Source of the DNA: Mucilaginibacter sp. L196
GTDB taxonomy: Bacteria > Bacteroidota > Bacteroidia > Sphingobacteriales > Sphingobacteriaceae
DNA: 64,000 nucleotides
Direction: 5' to 3'
NCBI RefSeq assembly: GCF_009765905.1
Contig: NZ_LMUO01000009.1
Coordinates: 163,941-227,940 of the forward strand
The translations under genes were made by a program, and so were the position numbers. The notes beneath the pieces are model-generated. The model had not been told where the DNA came from and made no database searches. It saw nothing but the letters and a program-made list of their open reading frames with translations. Shown here one piece after another: positions 9,216-16,854 of this stretch (position 1 is its first letter; the number at the start of each line of letters is the position of its first letter).

Positions 9216-10358
9216 ATGAACTGGAAATTTTGGAGCAAGAAAAGTAGGACACCCGGGAAGAAGAAAAAAAGCGGCACACGTGAGTGGACCGAAGCCATCA
9301 TATTCGCGGTTATCGCAGCCACACTTATCCGTACTTTTTTTATCGAGGCCTATACCATACCTACTCCATCAATGGAGCGGTCGTTACTGGTTGGTGATTT
9401 TTTATTTGTAAGCAAGCTTAATTACGGCGCACGTACGCCGATGACGCCGATAGCGTTTCCGTTCGCGCACCATACCATGCCACTACTAGGCACTAAAGCT
9501 TATTGGGATGGATGGGAATTAGGTTACCATCGTTTACCAGGCTTTAGCGAGGTTAAAAAGGGCGATGTAGTGGTGTTTAACTATCCAATGGATGCTGATT
9601 CACCACTATACAGGCCAGTTGATAAACAGGAAAACTATATAAAACGCTGCCAGGGTACTGCAGGCGATACCTTAAGTGTTGTTGAAGGCCAGGTTATCGT
9701 AAATGGCAAAAAAGCTCCAAACCCGCCTGGCGAACAAACCGAATACAGTTATACTACAACAGGCGAAGAGGTAAATCCTGAAATAATGGATGAACTCCAT
9801 ATATCTTATTATGACCCGGGAAGGCCAACTGTACCTACTATGACCGCTGAATCAGCACATGAGTTAAGTACTTACTCTAATGTTAAAAACCTGATGCCGG
9901 TAATCAGTATCAAAGATGAGGCCGATATATACAATCCGGTATTCCCGTTGAAATATCCAATAGATGTTAAATTGCATAACAGGTTACCGAGATATGGGTG
10001 GAATGTGGATAATTTCGGCCCAATCATCATCCCCAAAAAAGGATGGACAGTTAAGCTGGATAGTATGAATTTCCCATTATACGAGCGTTGTATCGAGGTT
10101 TATGAGCATAATAAAGTTGAGGTAAAAGGCGACGATATATACATCAACGGACAAAAAACTAACAACTATACCTTTAAAATGAATTATTACTGGATGATGG
10201 GCGATAACCGCCATGATTCAGAAGATTCACGCTACTGGGGTTTTGTGCCAGAGGACCACATTGTTGGCAAGGCCATATTTATTTGGATGAGCTGGGATGA
10301 TAACGCAAGTTTCATGCATAAAATAAGATGGGGCAGGCTGTTCAATATTATACACTAA
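9216..10358 (+). CDS. lepB: Signal peptidase I, copy 1
   Basis: A 380-residue inner-membrane serine/lysine protease that removes signal peptides. A basic N-terminus and one TM (about 25-47) precede [13 protein letters not shown], giving the nucleophile Ser52. [12 protein letters not shown] supplies the general base Lys143. The C-terminal [17 protein letters not shown] is Box E. A long insertion of about 120 residues lies between the Lys box and Box E, as in other Bacteroidota LepB. The second copy starts 18 bases after its stop. Confidence 0.93.
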   Translation: MNWKFWSKKSRTPGKKKKSGTREWTEAIIFAVIAATLIRTFFIEAYTIPTPSMERSLLVGDFLFVSKLNYGARTPMTPIAFPFAHHTMPLLGTKAYWDGWELGYHRLPGFSEVKKGDVVVFNYPMDADSPLYRPVDKQENYIKRCQGTAGDTLSVVEGQVIVNGKKAPNPPGEQTEYSYTTTGEEVNPEIMDELHISYYDPGRPTVPTMTAESAHELSTYSNVKNLMPVISIKDEADIYNPVFPLKYPIDVKLHNRLPRYGWNVDNFGPIIIPKKGWTVKLDSMNFPLYERCIEVYEHNKVEVKGDDIYINGQKTNNYTFKMNYYWMMGDNRHDSEDSRYWGFVPEDHIVGKAIFIWMSWDDNASFMHKIRWGRLFNIIH

Positions 10359-10376
10359 TATTTGTCGGCAGCATTG

Positions 10377-11483
10377 ATGAATTGGAGATTCTGGAAAAGA
10401 AAAAGATCAAAACCCAAAAAGAAGAAAAGCGCAGTACGCGAATGGACTAACGCTATCCTTTTCGCGGTAATAGCGGCTATACTTATACGCGGCCTTTTTA
10501 TCGAAGCTTTTGTAATACCCAGCGGATCTATGGAAGGGACGCTTTTGGTTGGCGACTTTCTTTTTGTAAGCAAAGTGAATTATGGTGCCCGGATGCCAAT
10601 CACACCCATATCTTTTCCATTCTCGCAGCACACTATGCCGTTCTCAGGCACTAAGTCTTATTGGGATGGCATACAACTACCATACTTCCGTTTACCGGGC
10701 CTTAGCGAAGTTAAAAAGGGCGATGTAGTGGTTTTTAATTATCCTATGGATATTGATTCGCCATTTTATCGCCCCATTGATAAACAAGAGAATTATATTA
10801 AACGCTGCCAGGGCACTGCGGGAGATACGTTAAGTATCAGGGATGCTCAAGTCTACATTAATGGTAAACCCGAGGCCATTCCTCAATACAGTCAGCCATC
10901 GTTTTTAGTGCATACGGATAGCACTGGTATAAGTCAGCAATTAATAAATCAATTAAACATCACGTTTAGTCAGCAGCTTAGCACACACGATTTTGAGTTG
11001 CTGATGACTCGCCAGGCGGCCGCCAAGTTAAAAGCAACAACACATATAACTTCAGTACAAGAATACAACCAGCTTAATGGCGTTTATGACCCGGATATAT
11101 TTCCACGTGATCCCCGTTTGCGTTGGAACGTTGATAATTATGGGCCTGTTATCATCCCGAAAAAGGGCTGGACAGTAAAACTGAATAGCCTAAACCTACC
11201 TATTTACCGCAGGGCTATACAGGTTTACGAAAACAATAAATTATTGGTATTAGGTAACGATATTTTAATCAATGGAAAGAAAACCGATACCTATACTTTC
11301 AAAATGAATTACTACTGGATGATGGGCGATAACCGCCATAACTCCGAGGATTCCCGTTTTTGGGGATTTGTACCCGAAGATCATATTGTTGGCAAAGCCG
11401 TTTTTACCTGGCTAAGTGTGGATAGCGGCGCCAATTTCTTAAACAGGATCAGGTGGAGTAGGGTATTGAGGCCTATTGATTAA
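10377..11483 (+). CDS. lepB: Signal peptidase I, copy 2
   Basis: A 368-residue tandem paralogue of the preceding signal peptidase. A TTG at 10362 also opens the frame, but ATG 10377 gives MNWRFWKRK, matching MNWKFWSKK of copy 1. The catalytic pair is intact: Ser51 in PSGSMEGTLL and Lys142 in [12 protein letters not shown], with Box E MGDNRHNSEDSRFWGFV. The PSGSM here is the classical signature, whereas copy 1 has PTPSM. The middle insertion is the most divergent part, so the two may differ in substrate preference. Confidence 0.92.
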   Translation: MNWRFWKRKRSKPKKKKSAVREWTNAILFAVIAAILIRGLFIEAFVIPSGSMEGTLLVGDFLFVSKVNYGARMPITPISFPFSQHTMPFSGTKSYWDGIQLPYFRLPGLSEVKKGDVVVFNYPMDIDSPFYRPIDKQENYIKRCQGTAGDTLSIRDAQVYINGKPEAIPQYSQPSFLVHTDSTGISQQLINQLNITFSQQLSTHDFELLMTRQAAAKLKATTHITSVQEYNQLNGVYDPDIFPRDPRLRWNVDNYGPVIIPKKGWTVKLNSLNLPIYRRAIQVYENNKLLVLGNDILINGKKTDTYTFKMNYYWMMGDNRHNSEDSRFWGFVPEDHIVGKAVFTWLSVDSGANFLNRIRWSRVLRPID

Positions 11484-11540
11484 TTTTTTTGTAATTGACA
11501 GATTTGATGTATCTTAATAGCACAAATCACAATTTCAAAG

Positions 11541-12674
11541 ATGACCTCAGTAGCTGTTCCAGCCAAAAAGCGTATTGAATCTATTGATATAATACGCGGT
11601 ATAGTGATGGTGGTAATGGCGCTCGACCATTGCCGGGATTTTTTAACCCATCTTAATTACGATCCGACCGATCTTTCGAAGGCATCAAGCATTTTATTTT
11701 TAACCCGGTTTGTAACGCATTACTGCGCCGCAACTTTTGTGTTTTTAGCAGGTACAAGCGCTTTTCTATCTATCAGCCGGGGCAAAACCAAAAACGAGGC
11801 TGCTAAATTCTTACTGAGCCGTGGTTTATGGCTTGTATTTTTAGAGTTGACCATTGTTCGGTTTGGCTGGGTTATGAATCTGGATTATCACTTTATATTC
11901 CTGCAGGTAATCTGGGCAATAGGTATCAGCATGATTGTATTAGCCGCTTTGATATATTTGCCTTTATCTGCAATAGCCGCAATCGGTTTTATATTGGTTT
12001 TTGGGCATGATTTGTTTGATAATCTTTCAACTGCGACTTTTAGTGTTGCCGCAAAAGATATTTGGGACATTTTACACGTAGGGGGCATAGTTAGCTTCAG
12101 CAATGTTAACGTGCTTTTCTTTTACCCGTTGATCCCTTGGATCGGTGTAATGGCGCTTGGTTATTGCTTCGGCACCCTGTTTAAAATAGATGAAGCCAAA
12201 CGCAGAAAGCTGTTGATCACATTTGGTATTGGTGCTATAGTTATGTTTATAGCCATCAGGTCATTTAATTTTTATGGCGACCCGAGCAACTGGACAAACC
12301 AATATAGTTGGTACCGCGATGTTCTTTCATTTATTGATGTAAGCAAATACCCGCCCTCGCTCGACTATCTATTAATAACGCTCGGTCCGGTTATGCTGAT
12401 GTTGGCCGCACTGGAAAATGTACACAGTCGTGTTACTTCCATATTTTTAGTATATGGTCGCGTTCCTTTGTTTTACTATATTCTGCACCTTTACCTGGCG
12501 CGTTTATTATGCTTTTTAACTTTTGTTATAATGGGTAAAAAACATGGTTACAGCTTCCCATTAGGTACGGTGTACATTGTTTGGCTGTTGGTAGTGCTTA
12601 TCCTATATTTCCCGTGCCGCTGGTTTATGAAGTATAAGCAAACTCACAAACAATGGTGGCTGAGCTATTTGTAG
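11541..12674 (+). CDS. DUF1624/HGSNAT-like membrane acyltransferase family protein
   Basis: A 377-residue polytopic membrane protein with about ten hydrophobic segments. The N-terminus (RIESIDIIRGIVMVVMALDHCRD) is the motif of the heparan-alpha-glucosaminide N-acetyltransferase/DUF1624 group, in which an Asp-His pair near the first TM is proposed to act in transmembrane acyl transfer. The C-terminal half (FLVYGRVPLFYYILHLYLARLL) is also typical. The substrate in bacteria is mostly unknown; a cell-surface sugar is plausible. It ends 5 bases before the stop of the convergent TonB-like gene. Confidence 0.82.
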   Translation: MTSVAVPAKKRIESIDIIRGIVMVVMALDHCRDFLTHLNYDPTDLSKASSILFLTRFVTHYCAATFVFLAGTSAFLSISRGKTKNEAAKFLLSRGLWLVFLELTIVRFGWVMNLDYHFIFLQVIWAIGISMIVLAALIYLPLSAIAAIGFILVFGHDLFDNLSTATFSVAAKDIWDILHVGGIVSFSNVNVLFFYPLIPWIGVMALGYCFGTLFKIDEAKRRKLLITFGIGAIVMFIAIRSFNFYGDPSNWTNQYSWYRDVLSFIDVSKYPPSLDYLLITLGPVMLMLAALENVHSRVTSIFLVYGRVPLFYYILHLYLARLLCFLTFVIMGKKHGYSFPLGTVYIVWLLVVLILYFPCRWFMKYKQTHKQWWLSYL

Positions 12675-12679
12675 CGCTG

Positions 12680-13339
12680 TTATTTACAGTATTTAGCAAG
12701 CAGATCATCGGCTCTATTGCTGCCTATGTTGCGGATGAATGTCCAGTCGTGGCAGGCACCTTCGCTATCACCCTGGTTTAGCTTTTCCTGGCCTTGTTCT
12801 AATACATCATCGATGAATTTGTCATCATAACCCAATTGCTTTTTTAGGCTGATAATGGCAGCTTCATGCGTAGTATCTGACTTACCCAAGTATTTAGATT
12901 TGTAGTAATTGGTTACGGCGTCCTCCAGATTCTGCTGGCTTTTATAGTTGGCGATGGCCAGATTCATATCATTATTGCTGATACCGCAAACGATTTGATC
13001 TGCCTCAAATCGAACCGGCAGCACAATATTCAAAGGCTGGTAATTAATTGGAATAACCCATTTGCCCGAAGTCAATTTAACAACCCGCAAGGCTTCATCA
13101 TCCAGATCGATGCCTAAGCCTTGTATTACTTTTGGGTTGATAACTTTACCATTCTCATCTACCACAAACCCAACTTTTATAGTGCCCGAGATACAATTTT
13201 GCTTAGCGTATTCAGGGTAAACTATTTTTTGCGATAGGAAATTATCTAATGCTTGTTGCCCACCCTTAAAAGTAGGTTGTTGAGCATAGCCCGCAAAGGC
13301 GACTGTCATCAACATTAATATAATCAACATCTTGCGCAT
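12680..13339 (-). CDS. TonB C-terminal domain protein
   Basis: A 219-residue exported protein. A start at 13363 would add MFNQCYNG; I prefer the Met at 13339 (MRKMLIILMLMTVAFAGYAQ), which makes a normal signal peptide. Residues about 25-110 match the TonB C-terminal fold used across Bacteroidota (FLSQKIVYPEYAKQNCISGTIKVGFVVDENGKV...). The typical long TonB N-terminal TM and Pro-rich linker are absent, so this is a periplasmic TonB-like domain rather than a full energy transducer. The C-terminal 100 residues (helical, SEGACHDW) resemble Sel1/TPR-like tails but are too short to assign. Confidence 0.75.
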   Translation of the reverse strand: MRKMLIILMLMTVAFAGYAQQPTFKGGQQALDNFLSQKIVYPEYAKQNCISGTIKVGFVVDENGKVINPKVIQGLGIDLDDEALRVVKLTSGKWVIPINYQPLNIVLPVRFEADQIVCGISNNDMNLAIANYKSQQNLEDAVTNYYKSKYLGKSDTTHEAAIISLKKQLGYDDKFIDDVLEQGQEKLNQGDSEGACHDWTFIRNIGSNRADDLLAKYCK

Positions 13340-13371
13340 GCCATTATAACATTGATTAAACATAATTTGTG

Positions 13372-14076
13372 TTACACATTTATAGCAGGCGGAAATTGCA
13401 GTAATAAAGCCGGATCAGGAATGTTTTGCAGATATTTTGCTTTATCAGCGTTACGGCAAGCACCGGGATAATCACCAACCTTGCCTTCCATATCCAGCAT
13501 TAATTGAAAATGTAAGTGCGGCGGCCAGCCGCCGTTAACTTCCGCTGTGCCAAAATTGGCTATATGATCACCATCTTGTATTGATTTGCCTACACTTAAA
13601 CTGGTAAGGCATTCCCTATTTAAATGGCCATAAAGGCTGTAAAATATTAATTCGCCAAGTTGATGTTTGAGGATGATAGTTGGCCCGTAATCCCCAAAAT
13701 GTGCATTATCCTGAAAGCTGTGTATTTCGCCATCTAAAGACGCATAAACAGGCGTACCCGCATCGGCCCAAATATCAATACCTAAATGTAGTTGGCGTTG
13801 CTCACCGCTGATTTCAAATTGCTCACGGTTATCGTAAATGGTGCGCAGCTCCATATAGCCCCCAATACCATAACGGCAATGATTATCAGCAAGCTTTTGA
13901 TCAACCCAATGGCTGAATTTGGCTACATCATTAACCACCTCAAAACTAAGTTCAGTGTTGTTTTTTGTCAGGTCGAATTGATATAGGCGATCTACAGCCT
14001 CATCAAAATCAATCACCTTACTAATACTTTGCGGGTGTGATTTTAACGCGACTGCTAAACGAGCGGATGCATCCAT
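13372..14076 (-). CDS. M23-family metallopeptidase without a signal peptide
   Basis: A 234-residue protein with a LytM/M23 domain in residues 90-200. Zinc ligands are visible as H97-x3-D101 (HLGID) and H189 of HLH, with H151 (YGHL) and H187 as catalytic histidines. The family cleaves peptidoglycan cross-links or glycine-containing peptides. There is no leader or TM helix, which is odd for a wall hydrolase. The N-terminal 85 residues are helical and unassigned. It starts 9 bases after the stop of rbfA on the same strand. In some genomes a similar domain is fused with aminotransferase/kinase domains, so a cytosolic, non-wall role is possible. Confidence 0.78.
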   Translation of the reverse strand: MDASARLAVALKSHPQSISKVIDFDEAVDRLYQFDLTKNNTELSFEVVNDVAKFSHWVDQKLADNHCRYGIGGYMELRTIYDNREQFEISGEQRQLHLGIDIWADAGTPVYASLDGEIHSFQDNAHFGDYGPTIILKHQLGELIFYSLYGHLNRECLTSLSVGKSIQDGDHIANFGTAEVNGGWPPHLHFQLMLDMEGKVGDYPGACRNADKAKYLQNIPDPALLLQFPPAINV

Positions 14077-14085
14077 AAACAGGAA

Positions 14086-14457
14086 CTATTCTTCCTCTTT
14101 CTGGCGTTCCTCTTTACTTATTTTGTCGAAGATCTTATCCATGCGGTCAACATATTCGCTGGTATCATCAATAAAAAACTCTAGTTGAGGGATAACACGC
14201 ACCTGATCCTTTATTCTCGAACCCAGCTTATAACGTATCTCTGATGCATGCTGTTTAATGGTTTGGAGCGCCAGTTGATTGTTGTTATTGCTAAAAAAGC
14301 TCAGAAAAACACGGGCAATAGCTAAATCGGGGGTTACACGTACTTTGGTAATGGTAACCATGGTGTTAGGGAGGTAACTACTACTTTCGCGCTGTAAGAT
14401 AGCGGCAAGATCTTCTTGTATAACTCCGGCGAATTTTTGCTGACGTTTTGATTCCAT
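14086..14457 (-). CDS. rbfA: Ribosome-binding factor A
   Basis: A 123-residue KH-type RNA-binding protein that assists 16S rRNA 5'-end processing and late 30S maturation. It opens MESKRQQKFAGVIQEDLAAILQRE and contains the family pattern TITKVRVTPDLAIARVFLSFF and LRVIPQLEFFIDDT (as QVRVIPQLEFFIDD). The last residues are Glu/Lys-rich. The length is normal for RbfA. Confidence 0.93.
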   Translation of the reverse strand: MESKRQQKFAGVIQEDLAAILQRESSSYLPNTMVTITKVRVTPDLAIARVFLSFFSNNNNQLALQTIKQHASEIRYKLGSRIKDQVRVIPQLEFFIDDTSEYVDRMDKIFDKISKEERQKEEE

Positions 14458-14497
14458 GTTGTTATCAGGTTAGTTTATGTTGAAAGTAAAGAGTTTA

Positions 14498-14600
14498 AAG
14501 TTAAAAGTAACTCCACAATTCACTATTAATTATTTATGTTGAAGGGACGAATAAGGTAAAAGTAAGCAACTTTGAACTTTAAACCTTTTACTTTTAACTT
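14498..14600. repeat. Inverted repeat of AAAGT/AACTTT-type words upstream of rbfA
   Basis: AAGTTAAAAGTAA (14498-14510) is repeated as its exact reverse complement at 14588-14600. Around both arms the same short words recur (GTTTAAAGTT on the left, AACTTTAAACC on the right), so the pair is a mosaic of iterated words rather than one clean stem. It fills the gap between the LolC/E-like gene and rbfA, both on the reverse strand, and could act as a terminator for transcripts entering from rbfA's upstream neighbour or as a processing hairpin. Confidence 0.6.
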
Positions 14601-14601
14601 A

Positions 14602-15825
14602 TTACAAATCGCCCTTTATATCATCCAGATTCTTAATACTCAGTCTCGAACTGATCCACGATGCCATCACCGCTATAAAGCCTACTGTTAACAACACCAG
14701 GCCAAAATCCTTCACCCTTAGCTCTATCGGGTAAGCATCAATAACCGACATGCTGGCCCCCATTTTTATAAAACCATATTTCTGCTGTAACAAGCAAAAT
14801 ATCAAGCCTACTACCATCCCGGCTATGCAACCAATACCCGATATCATCATCCCCTCGAAAAAGAAAATACCCTGTACCAGCTTTTTGCCTGCCCCCAGGC
14901 TGCTTAGTATGGCTATGTCCTTACGCTTATCTATCACCAGCATAGTTAACGAGCCGATGATGTTAAATATAGCGATGATGAGTACAAAAACCAATATCAT
15001 AAATATAAACCACCGTTCGTAGTTTAAAGTTTTATATAATTCGGTATTTTGCTGGATACGGTTTTTTACCGCGTATTTACCACCTGCCTGGTCTATAATC
15101 TCCCGCTGAAAGCCATCAACATTAGTTCCTTTTACACAATTGATCTCTATCGATGATACATTCACTGGCTCGTTGAGCAGTTCACGTGCGAAGTCGATAG
15201 GTGTTACCGCTATATCATCAAAATCCTGCTGTATACTGAATACCCCCGATGGCGATATATTGCGCACTATAAACTCATTCAGCGGGTCGGCACTGCTCAT
15301 GGCAGTGCGGTTGGGCGCGTAAATGCGCAGCGGTGTAGGATCGCTTAAGTTAACCGACAAGCTGCCTGCCACCGTACCACCAATAACCGCGTAATTAATA
15401 CTATCGCTTCGCAGGGTGAATGAACCATCCTGTATGGTACTGTCTAATTGCTTGTTCTTCAGGAAATCAGCCGATACACCTTTAATGTTACCTATAAACG
15501 ACTTGTTATTATACATGATCAGCGCCTTTTCCTGCAGCACATCTGTGTACGAGAATACCCTCGGGTCCTTATGCAATTGCATAAAGTAGGTAGTATTTGG
15601 GTCGAATGTTTTGCCGAAGCGGGGCTCTATCTTCAGTTCAGGGGTGAAGTTGCTGTACAGGCCCAATATTACCTTCTCGAAGCCATTGAAAACCGACAAT
15701 ATAATCACTAGTGCGGCGCTGCCCACAAACACCCCAAGCATGCTGATGCCCGAAATAATGTTGATGGCATGCATTTTCTTACGCGAAAAAAGGTACCGCT
15801 TAGCTATGTAGACCGATGTATTCAA
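14602..15825 (-). CDS. LolC/LolE-like ABC transporter permease
   Basis: A 407-residue inner-membrane protein. TM1 (about 22-48) is followed by a periplasmic MacB-PCD-like domain (about 50-240), then an FtsX domain with three TMs (about 270-395) ending SSRLSIKNLDDIKGDL. The N-terminus (YIAKRYLFSRKKMHAINIISGISMLGVFVGSAALVIILSVFNG) is characteristic of lipoprotein-releasing permeases, which extract lipoproteins from the inner membrane for LolA. The ATPase LolD is not adjacent, so it would be encoded elsewhere. Confidence 0.88.
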   Translation of the reverse strand: MNTSVYIAKRYLFSRKKMHAINIISGISMLGVFVGSAALVIILSVFNGFEKVILGLYSNFTPELKIEPRFGKTFDPNTTYFMQLHKDPRVFSYTDVLQEKALIMYNNKSFIGNIKGVSADFLKNKQLDSTIQDGSFTLRSDSINYAVIGGTVAGSLSVNLSDPTPLRIYAPNRTAMSSADPLNEFIVRNISPSGVFSIQQDFDDIAVTPIDFARELLNEPVNVSSIEINCVKGTNVDGFQREIIDQAGGKYAVKNRIQQNTELYKTLNYERWFIFMILVFVLIIAIFNIIGSLTMLVIDKRKDIAILSSLGAGKKLVQGIFFFEGMMISGIGCIAGMVVGLIFCLLQQKYGFIKMGASMSVIDAYPIELRVKDFGLVLLTVGFIAVMASWISSRLSIKNLDDIKGDL

Positions 15826-15847
15826 ACCTGGTGATTAATGGCCTAAG

Positions 15848-16477
15848 TTAAAAAAAGGGATTGGTATCTTTCTCGTAACCTATAGTAGTTTCCGGGCCAT
15901 GACCAGGATATACCGTGCAATCATCCGACAGGGTGAACAGTTTTTCTTCAATATTCTTCAACAGCTGAGCATGATTACCGCCCGGCAAGTCACTACGCCC
16001 CACGCTGCCGCGGAACAGCACATCGCCGCCTACCAAAACATTATCCTTACGGTTATAAAAGCACAACGAAGCGGGAGAATGCCCCGGCGCAAAGATCAGT
16101 TCCAGCTCAGTATTACCGAAGCTAACTGTGCCTGTCTCCGGCAAATAAATCTCAGGTTGCGGTGATACCTCATAGCGGAAACCCATGCTTGGCGCATAGG
16201 CAGGTACTGCATCCAGTATATCCTGCTCGCCAATGTTGAACTGCGGCTTCAGGCCATACTGGTCGAACACGAATTTGTTGCCCAGCACGTGGTCAATATG
16301 GCAATGCGTGTTGAGCAGCAATACCGGTTTAAGCTTGTTATCGCGGATGAAGTTAACCACCGCGTTCTGCTCTGCCGCGGTGTACATGCCCGGGTCGATG
16401 ATGGCGCACTCGAGGCTGTCATCATACAAAACGATGGTGTTTTCCTGGTATGGGTTATTGGGGAATACTTTAAGCAT
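15848..16477 (-). CDS. MBL-fold metallo-hydrolase, glyoxalase II-like
   Basis: A 209-residue cytosolic hydrolase. ATG 16477 is chosen over a TTG two codons upstream. H58-x-H60-x-D62-H63 (THCHIDH), GHSPAS around 138, GDVLFRGSVGRSD and the final PGHGPETT supply the binuclear metal ligands. The arrangement matches the YcbL/glyoxalase II-like subgroup, which hydrolyses thioesters or acts in thiol metabolism; the organism also encodes BshA, so a bacillithiol-linked substrate is possible but unproven. Confidence 0.88.
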   Translation of the reverse strand: MLKVFPNNPYQENTIVLYDDSLECAIIDPGMYTAAEQNAVVNFIRDNKLKPVLLLNTHCHIDHVLGNKFVFDQYGLKPQFNIGEQDILDAVPAYAPSMGFRYEVSPQPEIYLPETGTVSFGNTELELIFAPGHSPASLCFYNRKDNVLVGGDVLFRGSVGRSDLPGGNHAQLLKNIEEKLFTLSDDCTVYPGHGPETTIGYEKDTNPFF

Positions 16478-16854
16478 GCACAAAAGTACAAAATTAAGCC
16501 TTTAGGCAGGAGGGTGATAAATCACTCGATTTTGCGCTGTACTGTACCACGGAACATGTGAAACAGTTGGTACATTTGGTACACTTTTAGGGTTAAAAAC
16601 GCTCGAAAAGTACTTAAATAGGCGGTTTTCAGATGTGAAAATGAGGCAAAAAACACCAAAATAAGGCCTAAAATGGGCAAAAAATGGGTTAAAATGGACT
16701 ATTTTTGATGCTTTTTTGAGTAAAAATGAGTGGTTTTGGATGGAAAAATGAGGATTTTGGAGTGAAAAATGAAGTGTCTCAGGAACTATTTTATTATATG
16801 TAAATGTGTAAGCTTAATTGTTATAAATTAGAGAAATTTAAACCTAATCCAACA
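16478..16854. other. Gene-free, repeat-rich leader before the AIPR gene
   Basis: About 375 bases without a convincing gene. The second half (16638-16773) contains seven copies of AAAATG followed by a purine pair (positions 16638, 16670, 16681, 16723, 16745 and variants at 16691 and 16766). The spacing is irregular, and the stretch is strongly purine-biased on the plus strand. The copies occur in different frames, so they do not encode a repeated peptide. A short GTAC-flanked segment at about 16550-16585 (GGTACATTTGGTACAC) is also present. Confidence 0.6.
16638..16773 (+). repeat. Degenerate AAAATGRG repeats
   Basis: AAAATGAG at 16638, 16723 and 16745; AAAATGGG at 16670 and 16681; AAAATGGA at 16691; AAAATGAA at 16766. 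Spacers run from about 3 to 32 bases, so this is neither a simple tandem array nor a CRISPR. It ends about 80 bases before the AIPR start codon. Confidence 0.65.

Noticed and set aside
16547..16562. A parS-like half site (CATGTGAAACA)
   Set aside because: Only the right half of the parS consensus matches and it is far from parAB; one half-site is expected by chance.
16638..16773. AAAATGRG copies as a CRISPR array
   Set aside because: The repeats are 8 bases long, with spacers of 3-32 bases, and no cas gene is near.
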